From Phellopilus nigrolimitatus (Eukaryota; Basidiomycota; Agaricomycetes; Hymenochaetales; Hymenochaetaceae), in assembly GCA_021029095.1 (NCBI GenBank), contig JAJOHG010000036.1, positions 124,001 through 188,000 of the forward strand: DNA of 64,000 nucleotides, written 5' to 3'. Positions 32,977 to 45,387 of this stretch are shown here, one piece after another. The notes under the pieces are model-generated. The model was not told the origin of the DNA. It made no database searches and worked only from the letters and a program-made list of their open reading frames with translations. Each line of letters opens with the position of its first letter. Position 1 is the stretch's first letter. Both the position numbers and the translations under genes were made by a program.

Positions 32977-35230
32977 ATGCGCTCCGGACGAGCTCGACGT
33001 GGAAAAGAAAAAGAGACACACGTGTCTGAGACAGGACCTGAAATTGAACATGCTGAGAAAGCCAGCAAGGAACGTTGTCCCCAGTGTAAAGATGATGCCG
33101 ACGACGGCGCCGCCGCGGTGAAGGAGGACTGGGTACGCTGCGACGCATGCAAAGTCTGGTTTCATTGGCGCTGCGTCGGCGACGGCGGTGATTTGGAGGT
33201 TCTCGACAAGTGGTGAGCTTGTTGTCGATGCATATCGGAAATTCGTCGACCGCTCATCGCATCCGTAGGTTTTGCAAGCCATGCCAGACGGCAGACCCGA
33301 AGCGCACCATCACTCTCAAGCCCCCAGCGCGCAAGTCCTCACGCAAGAAGCCTGCACGCGACTATGCGAGTCTGCACAATGGCGTGCCGGCTGCAGGGCC
33401 CGACAAGTGGCACGCGCTTCTCCAAGCGAAGGACGCCGCCGGTGCATTCGCGCGCGATCCCTTCCGGCACATGAATGGTAGCGAGCTCTCGCTGGATTGG
33501 GTCGACAGCGACCCGTCTGCACTGCTCGAGCCCGTGCTCGTCGAAACTCCCGATGGACTCGGCATGTCCATGCCGCCCGCGGACCTTACAGTAGCCGATG
33601 TCGCGCGCATCGTCGGCGAGGACACACCAGTCGAGGTCATGGATGTTGCGACGCAGTCGAACACGCCCGGGTACACCCTTGCGAAATGGGCCGCATACAT
33701 CGGCACGCCTTCTGATGCGCGCGACCGCATTCGCAACGTTATCTCGCTTGAGATTTCTGACACGCCGCTCGGCGCACAGATTGTGCCCCCACGTCTCGTG
33801 CGTGAGCTTGACTGGGTCGAGCGCTTCTGGCCTGCAGGCAAGAAAGGCCATGGTCATGCGTACCCGAAGGTGCAGCTCTACTGTTTAATGGGCGTTGCCA
33901 AGGCGTGGACGGACTGGCACATCGACTTTGCGGGCTCCTCGGTGTATTACCACATCCTAAGCGGGGCGAAGACGTTCTACTTCATCAGACCAACGCCTGC
34001 TAACCTTGCTGCGTATGAACGTTGGTCAGGCTCCGAGCTCCAGACCAGTACATGGCTCGGCGATCTCGCGGATACGGTTTTCAAGGTCGAGCTCACCCAG
34101 GGAAATACAATGGTCATTCCTACTGGTTGGATACATGCTGTCGTACGTGCTAGTGCTCTTCGGAAACCTTGGATCTATAAACTCCTGATGACGGGATAGT
34201 ATACGCCTGTCGACACCCTCGTATTTGGCGGTAACTTCCTCCACTCGTACAACATTGCAACTCGTAAGCACATTTGGTAAATTAGTCTATCCTTGTTAAC
34301 GTTTTTGCTTGGCCGTCTAGAATTGCGTGTTCGCGAAATTGAAAACACGACACGGGTGCCTAAAAAGTTCCAATTTCCTTATTTCACAAAGTATTTCTCA
34401 TTCTAGCCTCACTGTCGTATTCCTCTAACTCCGCCTAACTCAGATTATGCTGGTACGCCGCCGAAGCATCACTCCGTGCCCTCAAGGCACGCGAGGACTT
34501 TTCTCCGCGCGTGCTCGCCTCTTTCTCGGCACTTGCACGCTTTCTAGTCAGCGAGGCGCGCATCATGGAGAGCGTCGACGAGGGGAAAAGCAACAAGCAC
34601 AACGGGAGTGTGAGCGCGACGCGCCGGAGGGAGGCAAAGGACAGCGTGCCTGGTGACCGCGTGAAGGACGCCCCGTCGCTCGCGCGCGAGCTGCGTTGGC
34701 GCGTGCGCGTCGCGACGCACGGCTCGAGCGACGCGGAGGATGAGTATGAGGATGCACACGGGCGGACGGTCGTGAAGCGCAAGCGTGGTGCATCGTCGGT
34801 AGCGGCGGGGAAGGACGCAGAGGACGCAGAGGCGGAGGTCCGGTTTCGGAATTTCGTACCTAAAAAGTGGGATGCGTACCAGGTGCGCGCGGTTGCACAG
34901 GGACGGGTGCGCAGGCGGGTCCCGGCCGGGTGCCGACCTCCTTTTGAGAAAAAGGAGGAGGATCAAGACGCCGGTGCTGAATGGACGGGCCACTGGATGG
35001 AGTGGAACGAGGATAGAGGCTCCGATAGTAAGGAGAACGGAGACGCGAAGACCAAAATGGATGTCGACACCGACCCGCCCAAAGACGAGGAGGCCGTGAA
35101 GAAGGGGGGTAACGAGGCGGAAGTGGAGAGGAAGCATGAGGTCATGTTACGCGTGCGTCGGACCGCGCGGGGACTCGAGCGGCAGCGCGTTGAGCGGACG
35201 ATCGAGCTCTGGGAATGGGTGGACTCGTAA
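32977..35230 (+). CDS. PHD-JmjC histone lysine demethylase, KDM2/JHD1 type
   Basis: About 675 residues. The N-terminal PHD finger is RCPQC, RCDACKVWFHWRC and WFCKPC, giving the full C4HC3 zinc pattern. A basic linker and the JmjC domain follow, with WHIDFAGSS supplying the His and Asp iron ligands, the 2-oxoglutarate Lys in ILSGAKTFYFI and the third His in GWIHAV. FGGNFLHSYNIATQ, a CW-rich segment and a helical region complete the KDM2-like core. The C-terminal 230 residues are highly charged (Lys/Glu/Asp) and probably disordered. Members demethylate H3K36me1/2 using Fe(II) and 2-oxoglutarate in the nucleus. There is no CxxC, F-box or LRR part, as usual in fungi. The start ATG comes 12 nt after an in-frame TTG; the ATG is taken. 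All four introns were joined in frame. Confidence 0.92.
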
Positions 35231-36507
35231 GTGGCATGGACTGCGGCCGTCATCTTATCCCATTTATCTCTTTTTTTTTTTTTTCGCTGCTATATGGTTT
35301 GTATACGTAGTTTTCGAGTTCAATGTATTTGTTTTTACCATGTCGGGGGAAGAAGGATTGCCTCAGGCTCGTCCTCTAAGAGCTTCCCCGAGGCAGATAT
35401 GTATGTGGCCCCATTTAACTCTTTCGTTCTTGAGGACAATTTGGCTCATTCGTTTCTGGTTTCAGAAATGTATTCGATGTGCTTCTCCTGGTACTTGAAA
35501 CAGAAGAGCTGACTGACTTCTGTTCGGACTCGGAGTCGTATTTAACGACAAGGTCTGGAAGTTCGTCCGCCTGTGAGTTCTATACGCGTACTAGAAATTG
35601 GGCAAGACTATAACTTCGACAAATGCGCGAAGAGGAAGACAGGGATATTGAAGAAAGGCGCCGTAAAGGAATAAAATGCAGCTATCTAGTCCTCGAGATA
35701 TGCATTGATCTCCACGAGTGCGTATCACGGCCTGTGCACGGCTTTTTGTAGTCATTGCTCGGGCGAAGACATCGGGGTTGCAAGGGGTGGCCAACTCTAT
35801 ATGGTCTGGTCTTTCTAGCTGTGCCCTAGACGCCCTACGCATCTCTTTTCTGAACGGAGCCTGGTTACCTCTGCGTCGCGGGTTCGTTACATATAGGAGA
35901 AGTAGCTAGCTCCCACTGGAGACGATCCGTCTTCGCTTTCGTTCACACTTGTGCTCCTGACTCTGCACTCTCTGTTTGAGTTGCTTTCCTTTATGTACAG
36001 GTCGCGGTAGCGGATGTCCTTGTCACGCTGTGCCTCGTCAAGACAGACAAGCCTTAGAACCCAGTATCGCACAGCTTCAAAGGCGGAGGCTGTCGCTGGC
36101 AGCACACATTTCCCCCAAGGTCAGTCCAAAGTGCACGACACTCGTAGGGACAAATGACGCTTCCATCTCGACAAGCATGCATTGATCCTTCTGCGCGAGA
36201 CATTCTAGATATTCAAGTTTTGCGCGGGTATCTTGTCGAGGCTGCGAATGTCAAAGATCTTCCTTTTACCGTCCTGGTCGATTCTCATCTTGGACTGCTC
36301 TTTTGGTATCGATGGCTCAGCCTCTCGCGAATCTCGCCCGCTTTACCTTCCTCGTCTTCAGGCTGCGGAGTAGCACATCCTCGTTGAGATAATTATCCTG
36401 TCCTTTCGCAGCGTAGGTTCATTGTTTTCTTGAGCGTTCTACAACAATTTCTCTATATATTTGGATTCACATCGATATTTCGTCGCATCCGAAGCTCCTC
36501 AAATCCA
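35231..36507. other. Intergenic stretch
   Basis: The first part is the 3' flank of the JmjC gene, with a T-run (35271-35284). Several short ORFs occur on both strands without motif or splice support. Nothing else is recognised. Confidence 0.4.
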
Positions 36508-37919
36508 CTACTCCTCTTCCATCTCAGCAAGGGCTTTCGAGCGTGGAACTAGATTTAATTTGGGGTTCCGAGTAGGCTCGATAGATGCACCGTGCTCCAG
36601 ATCGATGCTGGCGTTGCGGCGCGCTGGACGGCTTGATCGGAAAGACCGCGGTTGAGCGGAAGCTTCCGCACTGGTCTCCCTGCCAAGCATCGAGAAGACA
36701 CTTGAATGGCCAAAAGTCATCGGCCCGCCGCTCTTTGCGATCTTTCTGAAGCCTGCCAGATCGCCAACTTTGTTGGCCGGTCTCAACGGGCCAAACGCGA
36801 AGGACCACCCGTCGGGCCCAATCAAACTATTACCACGATGTTTAGCGCCGCGAGTCGTGCCAATAGAGTGAGTAAACACTTACTGAGCCTTCTCTTTTCT
36901 GGTCTGGCAGGTACATAAGCAATTTACTACCTTGACCAAAAATAACAAACTCACAATTTTGTCATACCGATTAATAGCAACGTCCTGGGGGCGGGGTATC
37001 CATTTACGCTCTTGCAGTTCGATTACATTCTGTCGTAGTTCATCAGCTTGGCGTTCGGACAATAATCGGAAACGAAATACTGCAGCATACCAATAGCATG
37101 GCTTGTATACGAGGTGAAACATTGTTGCTGTTCGCAAGACCCTTCATGCGATTCAAGTACACGTCCATGTGATCACGAACCGTCGGCGTATCCCATTTTC
37201 GACCGACGGTAATCAGTAGTTGGCACAAGGATTCGATGTTCTTGTCCTCGGGGATGTCGCTCTTGCTCAGGAGGAAGTTTATACATTCATGCATTATGCG
37301 CTTTTCGAGCATTTGTAGCTTGAAAAGTTCGCCAATGAACCTGACGAGGCCGAGGTATTGGCGTTTCGACTTCCGTGTGGCGTGGAAGTAGTCGTCCGGG
37401 GACAGGATGCTCTTGCAGAAGCCACTAGTCCTCCCCTTCACGGTCCCATCGTTCGCATTCGCCTTTCCTGCCGTGGTTAACACTTCTGTACTACATATGC
37501 GGTAGAAATCCTTCCCGCAGCGGATGCGGAGACACCGTTCGAAACAAAAGACCGCCAGTAATCGGCTTTCCCTCGGAGTTGTAGGTGCCGCCGTCCTGCA
37601 CGTCTGGGCTGATGTGCTCCATCACCTTGCGACACAAACGTGCGTATATCGCGGCCCGCCTCTCATCGCTCTTCACATGCTGGAGGACGAGGTCCGTCGC
37701 GTGTGTAAGAGTGGCCCCACACTTCGTACTATCTCCCTCGCACTTGTTTATCCACGCGATAACTTTGTCTGACATCTCCTCGAAGTTGTCTATCGTCAGC
37801 TTGTTCAGCAGTGAGCAGATTTTACGAGCGATGGCCTCGGACGGACCCATCTTCATCAGCCGCGGTCGGCCTGCTACGCTATGTGTGACCAGGCGGATTG
37901 GAGACGGTTCGAGTGACAT
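36508..37919 (-). CDS. Reduced eIF4G paralogue (MIF4G domain only), possibly degenerate
   Basis: The start MSLEPSPIRLV matches where eIF4G proteins begin their core, right before the MIF4G domain. Recognisable eIF4G blocks follow: ICSLLNKLTIDNFEEMSDKVIAW, YARLCRKVMEHISP, GTYNSEGKPITGG, then YLGLVRFIGELFKLQMLEKRIMHECINFLLSKS and IESLCQLLITVGRKW, and DVIELQERKWIPRPQ. Later comes GPDGWSFAFGPLRP with MTFGHSSVFSMLG, and finally NPKLNLVPRSK and a stop, so the C-terminal MA3 region and the long N-terminal part of eIF4G are absent. Two junctions (near 37500-37560 and 36860-36960) could be joined only by losing conserved residues, so it is either a diverged gene or a decaying copy. It would bind eIF4A if active. 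Confidence 0.6.
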
Positions 37920-38484
37920 TGTTTGTGAAATTGCCTACTAGTAGCGGATGCGTCGAGTCAGCTCTAGTAGTGGGAGTAAGCAGGAAGGGCGTGGGGTCGA
38001 GAAAAAGCTACCCCTTATAATCCAGTCGCTTCGATAGCTATTAGCTGAGATGCTGCATATGTGGAACTCTGAGATATAGGAAGCTTCTTGAGTCCATTTA
38101 ATTATGAGCAGGGCGTCTAACTGTACTAATAAAGCACAGACCCCGAAATAGCAGTCCACGAGAAGGTATGAACCAAGAATCTGCGTACAGAAAAACGAAA
38201 ATTATTATGAGCGCGTAGTGCCACAGCAAATGAAGTATTAGTTATAGCGAAACTCCTGGTAAAATGCGTAAACGACGAGTGTGGCTCTCAGTGATCGACG
38301 AATGATCGACGACCCTTAGGTAAGAAGGCTCGCTTCCATTTCGGGCCGTGCTTGATGATGACGGCTCCGGCCGCGTTCGCGCTAAGACGCCCAATGGACT
38401 TCGCTCTGATTTGTATTTGTATCCCCTAGATTGGCTTTCTCTCGTCCTCACTGCTGCTCTACGTGACTGTGTCTGCAAGGAATT
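37920..38484. other. Intergenic stretch: divergent upstream regions
   Basis: 565 bp between the eIF4G-like start and the first P450 start. The ORFs present are antisense shadows. No TATA box or repeat is recognised. Confidence 0.4.
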
Positions 38485-40839
38485 ATGGTTGTCTCTCTCA
38501 AACTCGCTACTCTCGTCGAGCTCTTGACAGCAACCTGCGCGCTCGCCGCGACGCGATTCTTCTTCAGAATCATCCAAAGGACGCGCAGGCTGCGCTCCCT
38601 TCCTGGACCTCCGCCGCCGCAATTCTACGTTGGCAACCTCGTAGACCTCCAGCTGGCCAAAGTTGGCACGCGCTATAACGTCTGGACGTCGATTTACGGC
38701 CGGGCTTATCGGATACACGGGCTCCTTTCTGTAAGTGCCTTTTCGTAGGAAAGAGGGGCCGACTGGGTGTTCTTATATAACGCACTATCATCTTCAGGAG
38801 GCAATTTTGGTTCTATCTGATCCCAAGGGGATAAACCATGTACTTTCTGCCAATTCTCCCAACTATACCCGGGATGAAGTTTCAAGAAACGCATTGGAGA
38901 TTATGGTCCGTCCGTTTGATGATGAAATTAGTAATGGTCGTAGCTAAGATGCGAGAAGTTTGGAAAGAGTCTCTTTTCTGTTGAAGGTGCCTATCTTCTT
39001 CCTGAAACTCTTTTTCGAACATCGTTCATGTCATTTGTTATGCAGGTGAAGAGCACAGGCGAATGAGAAAATCTCTCGCCGGAGTTTTTACGTGGGATAA
39101 GCTCACTGCTCATCACATCTACTCTGCTTAACGTTTCCAAAGTCCTCAATCTGTTCAAGAAATCTCTCCAACGTTGTTTGACCTGGCATATCGAGTCCGT
39201 CTATCACGCTCGTTTATCGCATCTGCTAACTCTCACCGAATTAGCTCAAAGACACATGGGAAGAGAAAATCCTCCAGACTGGATCGAGTGGCACAGTTTT
39301 CAGCATTTGCAGCTCACTGCACATCCTGACGTGAGCCTACCCGCTCACGTCGCTCTTCGCTTCGCATATCTTATTTCTTTTCGAACCTCCAGACTCGACG
39401 CGATCAGCATGACGACCTTCGGGCACAACTGCAGCGCGTCCTCGGGCGAGATCCCAGCCCTGCTCGACAAGATCTCGAACGCGCCGCGCCGCGGGGCGGC
39501 CTTCATGATCGCCAAGATTGTGGTCTCGTTCTGCCCGTTCATCGTCAGGCTGCCGTCGCCGATGAAACACTGGGCACGTCGTTTGAAGACGGAGCTCGGG
39601 CGCGTCGCCGAGGAGGTGTGGTCTGGCGGCGCGAAGGGCGAGGCGGCGGGGATGCACTCGAAGGTCCTGGATTTGATAGGTGAGAAGGTCCCGGATGTCT
39701 TTATCAATCTTGACTGATTGACCCGGCTACGTAGACAAGAGCAATTCTGACGATGGAGAGGCAATTTCAAGAGAAGAAGCAATAGCACAAGTGAGTGTGC
39801 ATGATCATCGACTGCGTTAAAGAAAGTAAAATTGAATTTTTCCTAGATAATTGGAATACTATTTGCTGGTTCGGAGTCTACTGCAAACGTCATCTCGGTG
39901 AGCTAGGCCTTTTGCTTTTGCCTTGCTACTCTCCACTAACTAAATACTGTCATAGGAATGCCTATACGAACTGGCGCGTAACCCGGACATGCAAAAGAAG
40001 CTCCGCGCCGAGCTACTCGACTTTGAGCAGACAAATGGCCGTGCACCGGGATACGACGATCTCATGAGCGCTACGGCGCTGCCGTACCTCGACGCGGTCC
40101 TGCGCGAGCTCAACCGAACCAAACCCGTCCTCATGGCAATCACACGTGCCGTACGTGGATATTTCCCAGCATTCACAAGTTCTTTTTCTCCTCGCTGACG
40201 ACAGACGTCGTGAGTAGGCTGCACAGGACGACGTCATTCCGCTCGAGTATCCTATCGCGGGAACGGATGGCGTACGCGCGGTGCATGTCAAGGCCGGGCA
40301 GACTGTGTACATCCCGGTGCGCGACGGCGTGAACGTCGACCCGCTGATCTGGGGCGCAGACGGGGCGGCGTTCCGCCCGGAGCGCTGGCTGGATGCAGGC
40401 GCTCTCCCGGACGACGTGCAGAAGGTCCGCGCGCAGGGGCATGTCTTGACCTTTGGGGACGGGTACGTGAGGCAGTTGTTTCAACAAAAGCGTGGATATC
40501 TGATCTTCTTTGGTCTGTAGACCAAAGGCGTGTCTTGGCCGACTTTTCGGTGAGTCTCTCATCCGCCCACGTCCTTCCACGTGTTCTTTGTTCTGATGTA
40601 ATATTGCTCTCTAGCCATCGCAGAGATGAAGGTCCGCCATCTACGACTACGCGGTCATACGTACAAACTCACACTGCTTATTTGTAGATCGTTATATCTG
40701 TCCTAATCCGCCACTTCATATTCGAGGACGAAGGGCGTACGCTTGATTTCTACCACCTGGGCGGGAACACCGTCAAGCCGAAGATCAGGGGAAGCGAAGA
40801 GGAGGGTGTCCAGCTGCCACTTAGAGTGAGCATCGTGTA
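38485..40839 (+). CDS. Cytochrome P450 monooxygenase (first of two)
   Basis: About 570 residues, with more than ten short introns. The N-terminus MVVSLKLATLVELLTATCALAATRFFF is a membrane anchor into the ER, followed by the proline hinge LPGPPPPQF. YTRDEVSRNALEIM joins through an intron to FGKSLFSVEGEEHRRMRKSL (helix C, Trp replaced region). The I helix is ILFAGSESTANVI, and the K helix ExxR is in VLRELNR. FRPERW gives the PERF-type motif, and the heme-binding loop FGDGPKACLG contains the cysteine ligand, obtained only after splicing out a 57-nt intron. All catalytic marks are thus present. A C-terminal RHFIFE strand and an EEEGV segment end the protein. The substrate cannot be told; the family name is not assigned. 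Confidence 0.9.
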
Positions 40840-41001
40840 AATAATCGTAAATATGTTTATTCCTTTGAAGTGTCCACGCAAGCGCAACGCTTCGAACCCC
40901 CATACTTGTCCCTTATCCACATAGAATATATGTACGCAGGAATATAAGTAGCTATAGATACACTATACACGAAAGATACATTCGTATCCTCGCTTCCATC
41001 G

Positions 41002-42404
41002 TTACCGCGCATTCGCGCGCAGGTCCTCCGAGCTTTCTTTCGTCAACATGCCAGACGCAGACCCCGAGCTGCCGAACGACGCATCCGCCCTCTTCCGTCC
41101 GCCTATGCCCTCGTTGTCCTCAAGCAGTCTGAGGCGTATCCCGCCGTCGCTCTTCCGCGACTCTTCGACGTCTGTCGAGGAGTCGGTTACGCCGCCCGTC
41201 GTCGCGTCGAAGCCCGTGGAGCGCGGATGGAAGACGATGCGCTCCGGCCCACGCGGTTCTCGCGAAGGCACTGTGCCCGAATATACGTTCGTCGAGGTCA
41301 GCCCGGCGTTCACGACGGCGATGATCAGCGTCGGCATCATGCCCTTTACGTCCAAAAATAAAGTAAAAAATAAGACAGTTTCAAGGACGCAAGGAGACGT
41401 GTGCGCACCGTGATCTGCGGCATCATGTCGAACACGATGTAAAGCGGATGGTCGCCCGCGGCCGTCCCGGGTGCGGTCTTGAAGAGCACGAACTCGGTGA
41501 TCTTCGCGGCGGCGACGATGGCGCCCGACTCGATTACGAGGAGCACGATGATGCGGTACCTGTGATCAGCGGAGCCAAGCACCGACCGCCGCGGGTGCGT
41601 GAGGTACCAGATCCGTCCGGCGGTCAGCAAGGTGACGATGATATTCGTCGCGAGCGACACCGCGAACATCGCGGTGCCCCATGCGACTGAGACCGCAAGG
41701 CGCGGTTTCGATAGAAAATATTGGCCTATAGCGCCGTAGCCTGCGACTGCGAGGGATTAAAAAAATTCAACACAAGCTACAGGTTGCAGCTTTTCGGCAA
41801 AAGATAGCCTCACGTACTCGCAGTTCCTATGATCATGAGAGTTGGCAATGCGATGACCCGCATGCTGTTGCCCCAAACGACATAGCAGCGCCAGGTTATA
41901 ACGCAATCGCCTAACACGAGCTGGATGACTCGGTTAGTTTCAGCGTTTTTGAATAAAATGACGTTCGCTCACGTTTGTGATGTAGATGAGGTCCTTGGCA
42001 CGATTGAGGCTGTCGCCAATGTCTGCGAGATATGCAATCGGTCCAGAGGGCGTATTCCGCCGCAGGATCAACGCGATGATCATACGACGCAGTGCTATGA
42101 AAACATGCGTGGTGGCAAGGGAGTACCTGCAGAACCCAGAAGCATAGTCAGTCCAAACTCTATACGGCTCAGCTAGAGAAACACGCACATGACGACCATG
42201 ATCCATGTCGTTGGCCTGTATAGCTCGCTCTTTCGTTTCACTATGATAAAATACAGGGAGAGCGCGAAAAGAACCGAGTACATGCCTGTATATACGGCTT
42301 GAAATGAGCTCGCTCTAACGTGAAAAAACAGAGACGCACTCACCCCACAAAGCGGACGCAAACCACCCGCCTAGCAAGTAGGCCTCGTCCATCGTGACAC
42401 CCAT
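41002..42404 (-). CDS. Fungal multi-pass (seven-helix) membrane protein
   Basis: About 370 residues. The start MGVTMDEAYLLGGWFASALWG is typical of a large Agaricomycete family of uncharacterised 7TM proteins. Hydrophobic helices follow: YSVLFALSLYFII, a segment with MVVM, HVFIALRRMIIALIL, VVLGDCVITWRCYVVWG, VIALPTLMIIG, AMFAVSLATNIIVTLLTAGRIW, IIVLLVIESGAIVAA and the last near MMPTLIIAVVNAGL. The C-terminal 100 residues are hydrophilic, Ser/Arg/Glu-rich and likely cytoplasmic. No known enzymatic motif is present; a receptor-like role is possible but unproven. It is convergent with the first P450 gene, its stop only 162 bp away. Confidence 0.75.
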
Positions 42405-43522
42405 AGTAAAAAGACGTGTAGTACAGTCCCTGTAATCGAATGGCCTGTGGTCTGCGAGGACGTAAATCAGAGTCACGAGTAGAAGGAAAACTCGAGCCTG
42501 AAGTACTATCCGCACACTGGCTTCGAAGAGTGAGGCCTAGTGAAAAGGCGAATACTGCCAGTAGATGTTGATGCAGCGCTCACTGCCACTAAGCTAACGC
42601 GATGGGGACATTACATGCACAGAAATGAAGATCAGATCAATGAGAATTACTGGAAATCGTAGTCGTTTTGGTTGAATGCTTTGTACAGGATGACAACCCA
42701 CGTAAGCGATTAGTGTTACCGAAGAAGGAAGAAAAGCTTCTATCCTTTCCGTTCGTGGCGGCGGCAATCGCTTATGTAAATTGCCATTTACGAATGTTAG
42801 AATTAAAGAAGGATCGTTTGCCTCGCCGTCGGCCCTTGGCGCGAGCGATCGCTTGTCGATCTCTAGCTTTTCTGACTAACCACGCCGTGCCGCCGTGCCT
42901 TGTAACTTTGCTGACTCAAGAGTCGTATCGACCGCGGAATACGTACGTAGGTCCGCTGTTCTCGGGCTGCAAAGTACTTACGAATACTGGCGTAAGCAGC
43001 AACAGCACCCGAATATTGAAATTTGTGAAGAAAGGCAGCGCTCGAGCCGTCATGATATGAAGTGATTTCCCACTGCTCAAGCTCGTCTGCGTGCCTCACG
43101 GAATATCTGTAAGCCCATTCAATTACAGAGGAGACGGCAGCCCCGGTACCCCCGGGCGTGTTTCAGCGCGCGTCTTTTTCGTGCCACAACGTCGTTCCTC
43201 GAGAAGTTTTTACTTTAGACTTCTGGCACTCTGCTGAAATTATCATGATGATCATGTGGCTACGGGTGCTTCGTCGGGCTTGAGTCCGGACGTAGCATAA
43301 GAAATTTTAAAAGCTCCTCTTGCTCCAGTAGGACTAGGGCGCGTACGAAGATCCGCTAGATGACCATTCACAATGTCTGTAACACGGATTAAAATTATTT
43401 CTTGACTACACATCTATTACTGCATGGACAAAATACACTTTTCCGCAGTTGGGTACATACCCGGGGTATATGAAGCATACATAGAAAGAGAAAAAAGAAA
43501 AAGAACCACTCCGAATCGCAGT
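42405..43522. other. Intergenic stretch upstream of the 7TM gene
   Basis: A plus-strand ORF (42668-43060) and a minus-strand ORF (42863-43099) have no motif. A minus-strand start near 43050 reads MTARALPFFTNF with a hydrophobic tail up to a GTAAGT, and could be a first exon of something, but no following exon was found. Nothing else is seen. Confidence 0.35.
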
Positions 43523-45105
43523 TCACGTTCGTCGCGTGAAGATGATGTCAAGGTCCTCCGGCAGGTTAAGCGCAAACGCGGAGAACGCGTTCCGGATCCC
43601 GTCCACGTGCGACGAGTCCGCAGGGAGTACCCACTCGTATTCGCGCAGCAGCATCGCCATGAGCGTGCGCTGCTCATACATCGAGAACGAGCGCGCGGGG
43701 CATTGACGCGGCCCCAAGCCGAATGGCGCCCAGCCTACCGGCACGTCCTCCGCTCCGCCGACGCCGTCCCGCAGGAAGCGCGTCGGCTCGAACGTGTCCG
43801 CGTCCGGCCACTCCGCGGCGTTGTGCATGATGCCGTACATGTTGAGCATGACAGGCGTGCCCGGCGGGATGAGCAGCCCGCCGGCACGGATGGGCTCCGT
43901 TGAGACACGCGGGATGTTCGTGGTGGAAGGATTGTTATACCGCATAGACTCGCGGATGCAGGCCTGGAGATAGGGGAGGCGGAGAAGCGACTCCTGCGTG
44001 GGCGCGTCCGTGCCAAGAAAGGTGAGGACTTCCTCCCGCGCTTTCCGTTGAATTTCGGGGTACTTGGCGAAGCAATAGACGAGGGTCGACAATGCACCTG
44101 CCGTGGTGTCCTGTAGCGTAAATTAGACCAGTTCGTATTTTAACTCACAAAAAGGGACAGTCGCTTACATGCCCAGCCATGAAAAGAACAATGACGTTGT
44201 CACGGTGCTCCTGGTCCGTCATATCCGGCTCCTCCAGCATGTATGAAATCAAGTCGTCTCCCGGTGTGTTCTTCTTCACCTGCAGGAGCTTGCGGAACTC
44301 CTCTACGAGGCCGTCGAGCTCCGCAATGACGCGCTTCCGCGGGAGCCACGTCTCGAGGAAGGGGAGGAACATGTACAGCGGGTTCGCGATGCTGTGCATT
44401 ACCTCCCGGTAGTGCTCGACGAACGGCGAGCGCGGGTCCGCGAGCGCCGCGAAGTCGTGGCCCAGCACCGTCGCGCCTATTGCGTCGAGCGAGTAGCGGT
44501 GCGCGTAGTCGCTCCAGCACACCCGCCCGCCCGCGCCGAGCTGCGCGAAGAGCACGTCTGCGAGCGCGGCGAAGTGCCGCACGGGTGCCGCGCGCGCGAG
44601 CGCGGTGCGCACGGCGCGTCCCTGCGTTCGCCACTTGTCGCCCTCGATGAAGAAGATGTTCGCGCGGCCCGTGAAGCGCCAGAAAAGCATGTGCTCGGGC
44701 GGGGGCTGCTTCGTGAACAGGCGGTTCTCCATCAATGCCTTTCCGAGCTGGAAAAAAATTACTTGAATTTGTGCCTCTATGAAGAAGAAAAAAACGCTGA
44801 ATCACCTTGTAGTCGACACAATGCACCATCCAAGTGCCGAACGTCCAGACAAGCACGAGTCCCGCGCCATGCTTCTCCGCACAGGGGAGAAAGAGTCGCT
44901 TTATTCTCAGTTCCTCCGTCTCCCCCGACGCATAGCTCCGTAGAAGAGGCCAGACTGGCACACAAGGCAGATGCTTCAATTCCGTTGGCACCGCAAAGAC
45001 ACGTCTCAGCAACAGTACAGCGTACGTCCCTGCAAATGTGACCAGCCCGACGAGGAGCGCCGCTGAGTTTCCGTTGCTGTTCCCGAGCATCGTTGCCGAC
45101 GTCAC
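43523..45105 (-). CDS. Cytochrome P450 monooxygenase (second of two)
   Basis: About 490 residues in three or four exons. The anchor helix (LLVGLVTFAGTYAVLLL) precedes RRVFAVPTELKHLP. Helix C is in EGDKWRTQGRAVRTAL, the I helix is MAGHDTTAGALS with the threonine, ExxR is in CIRESMRYN, FEPTRFL is the PERF-type motif, and FGLGPRQCPARSF holds the heme-ligand cysteine. All marks of a working P450 are present. The sequence differs clearly from the first P450 (38.5 kb), so this is not a tandem duplicate. It probably sits in the ER membrane. The promoter lies toward 45.1-45.8 kb, where a MITE is inserted. The substrate is unknown. Confidence 0.92.
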
Positions 45106-45387
45106 GGAGATTTTCCCGCCTTTAGGCGTTAAGATGCGCGATGTGCGAGGAGCTCCAGGGTCAACGATGCAGCTGCTGTACAGACGAGATACGCATCATG
45201 CTCGACAGATCTTCTTATATGAGAACGAGGTAAGCATTGCTATCGGACATCTCCGAGTGCAAAACAGCCGATAAGTTCGATTCGAAAATAGAACGCTGAC
45301 TGAGTTAGCTAACTTTTAGTGTATACAACTTCTCGCAGGATAACCGGCAGTTAGTTACAGGTTTTCCGCACCTTTTTTTCTAACTTT
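45106..45387. other. 5' region of the second P450 gene
   Basis: A 282-bp stretch between the P450 start and the MITE. No TATA box is recognised. An ORF running through it on the plus strand is a shadow. Confidence 0.35.

Noticed and set aside
34544..35137. 197-codon minus-strand ORF
   Set aside because: Antisense shadow of the charged C-terminus of the JmjC protein.
44394..45041. 215-codon plus-strand ORF
   Set aside because: Antisense shadow of the second P450 gene; Arg-rich composition is typical of a GC-rich complement.
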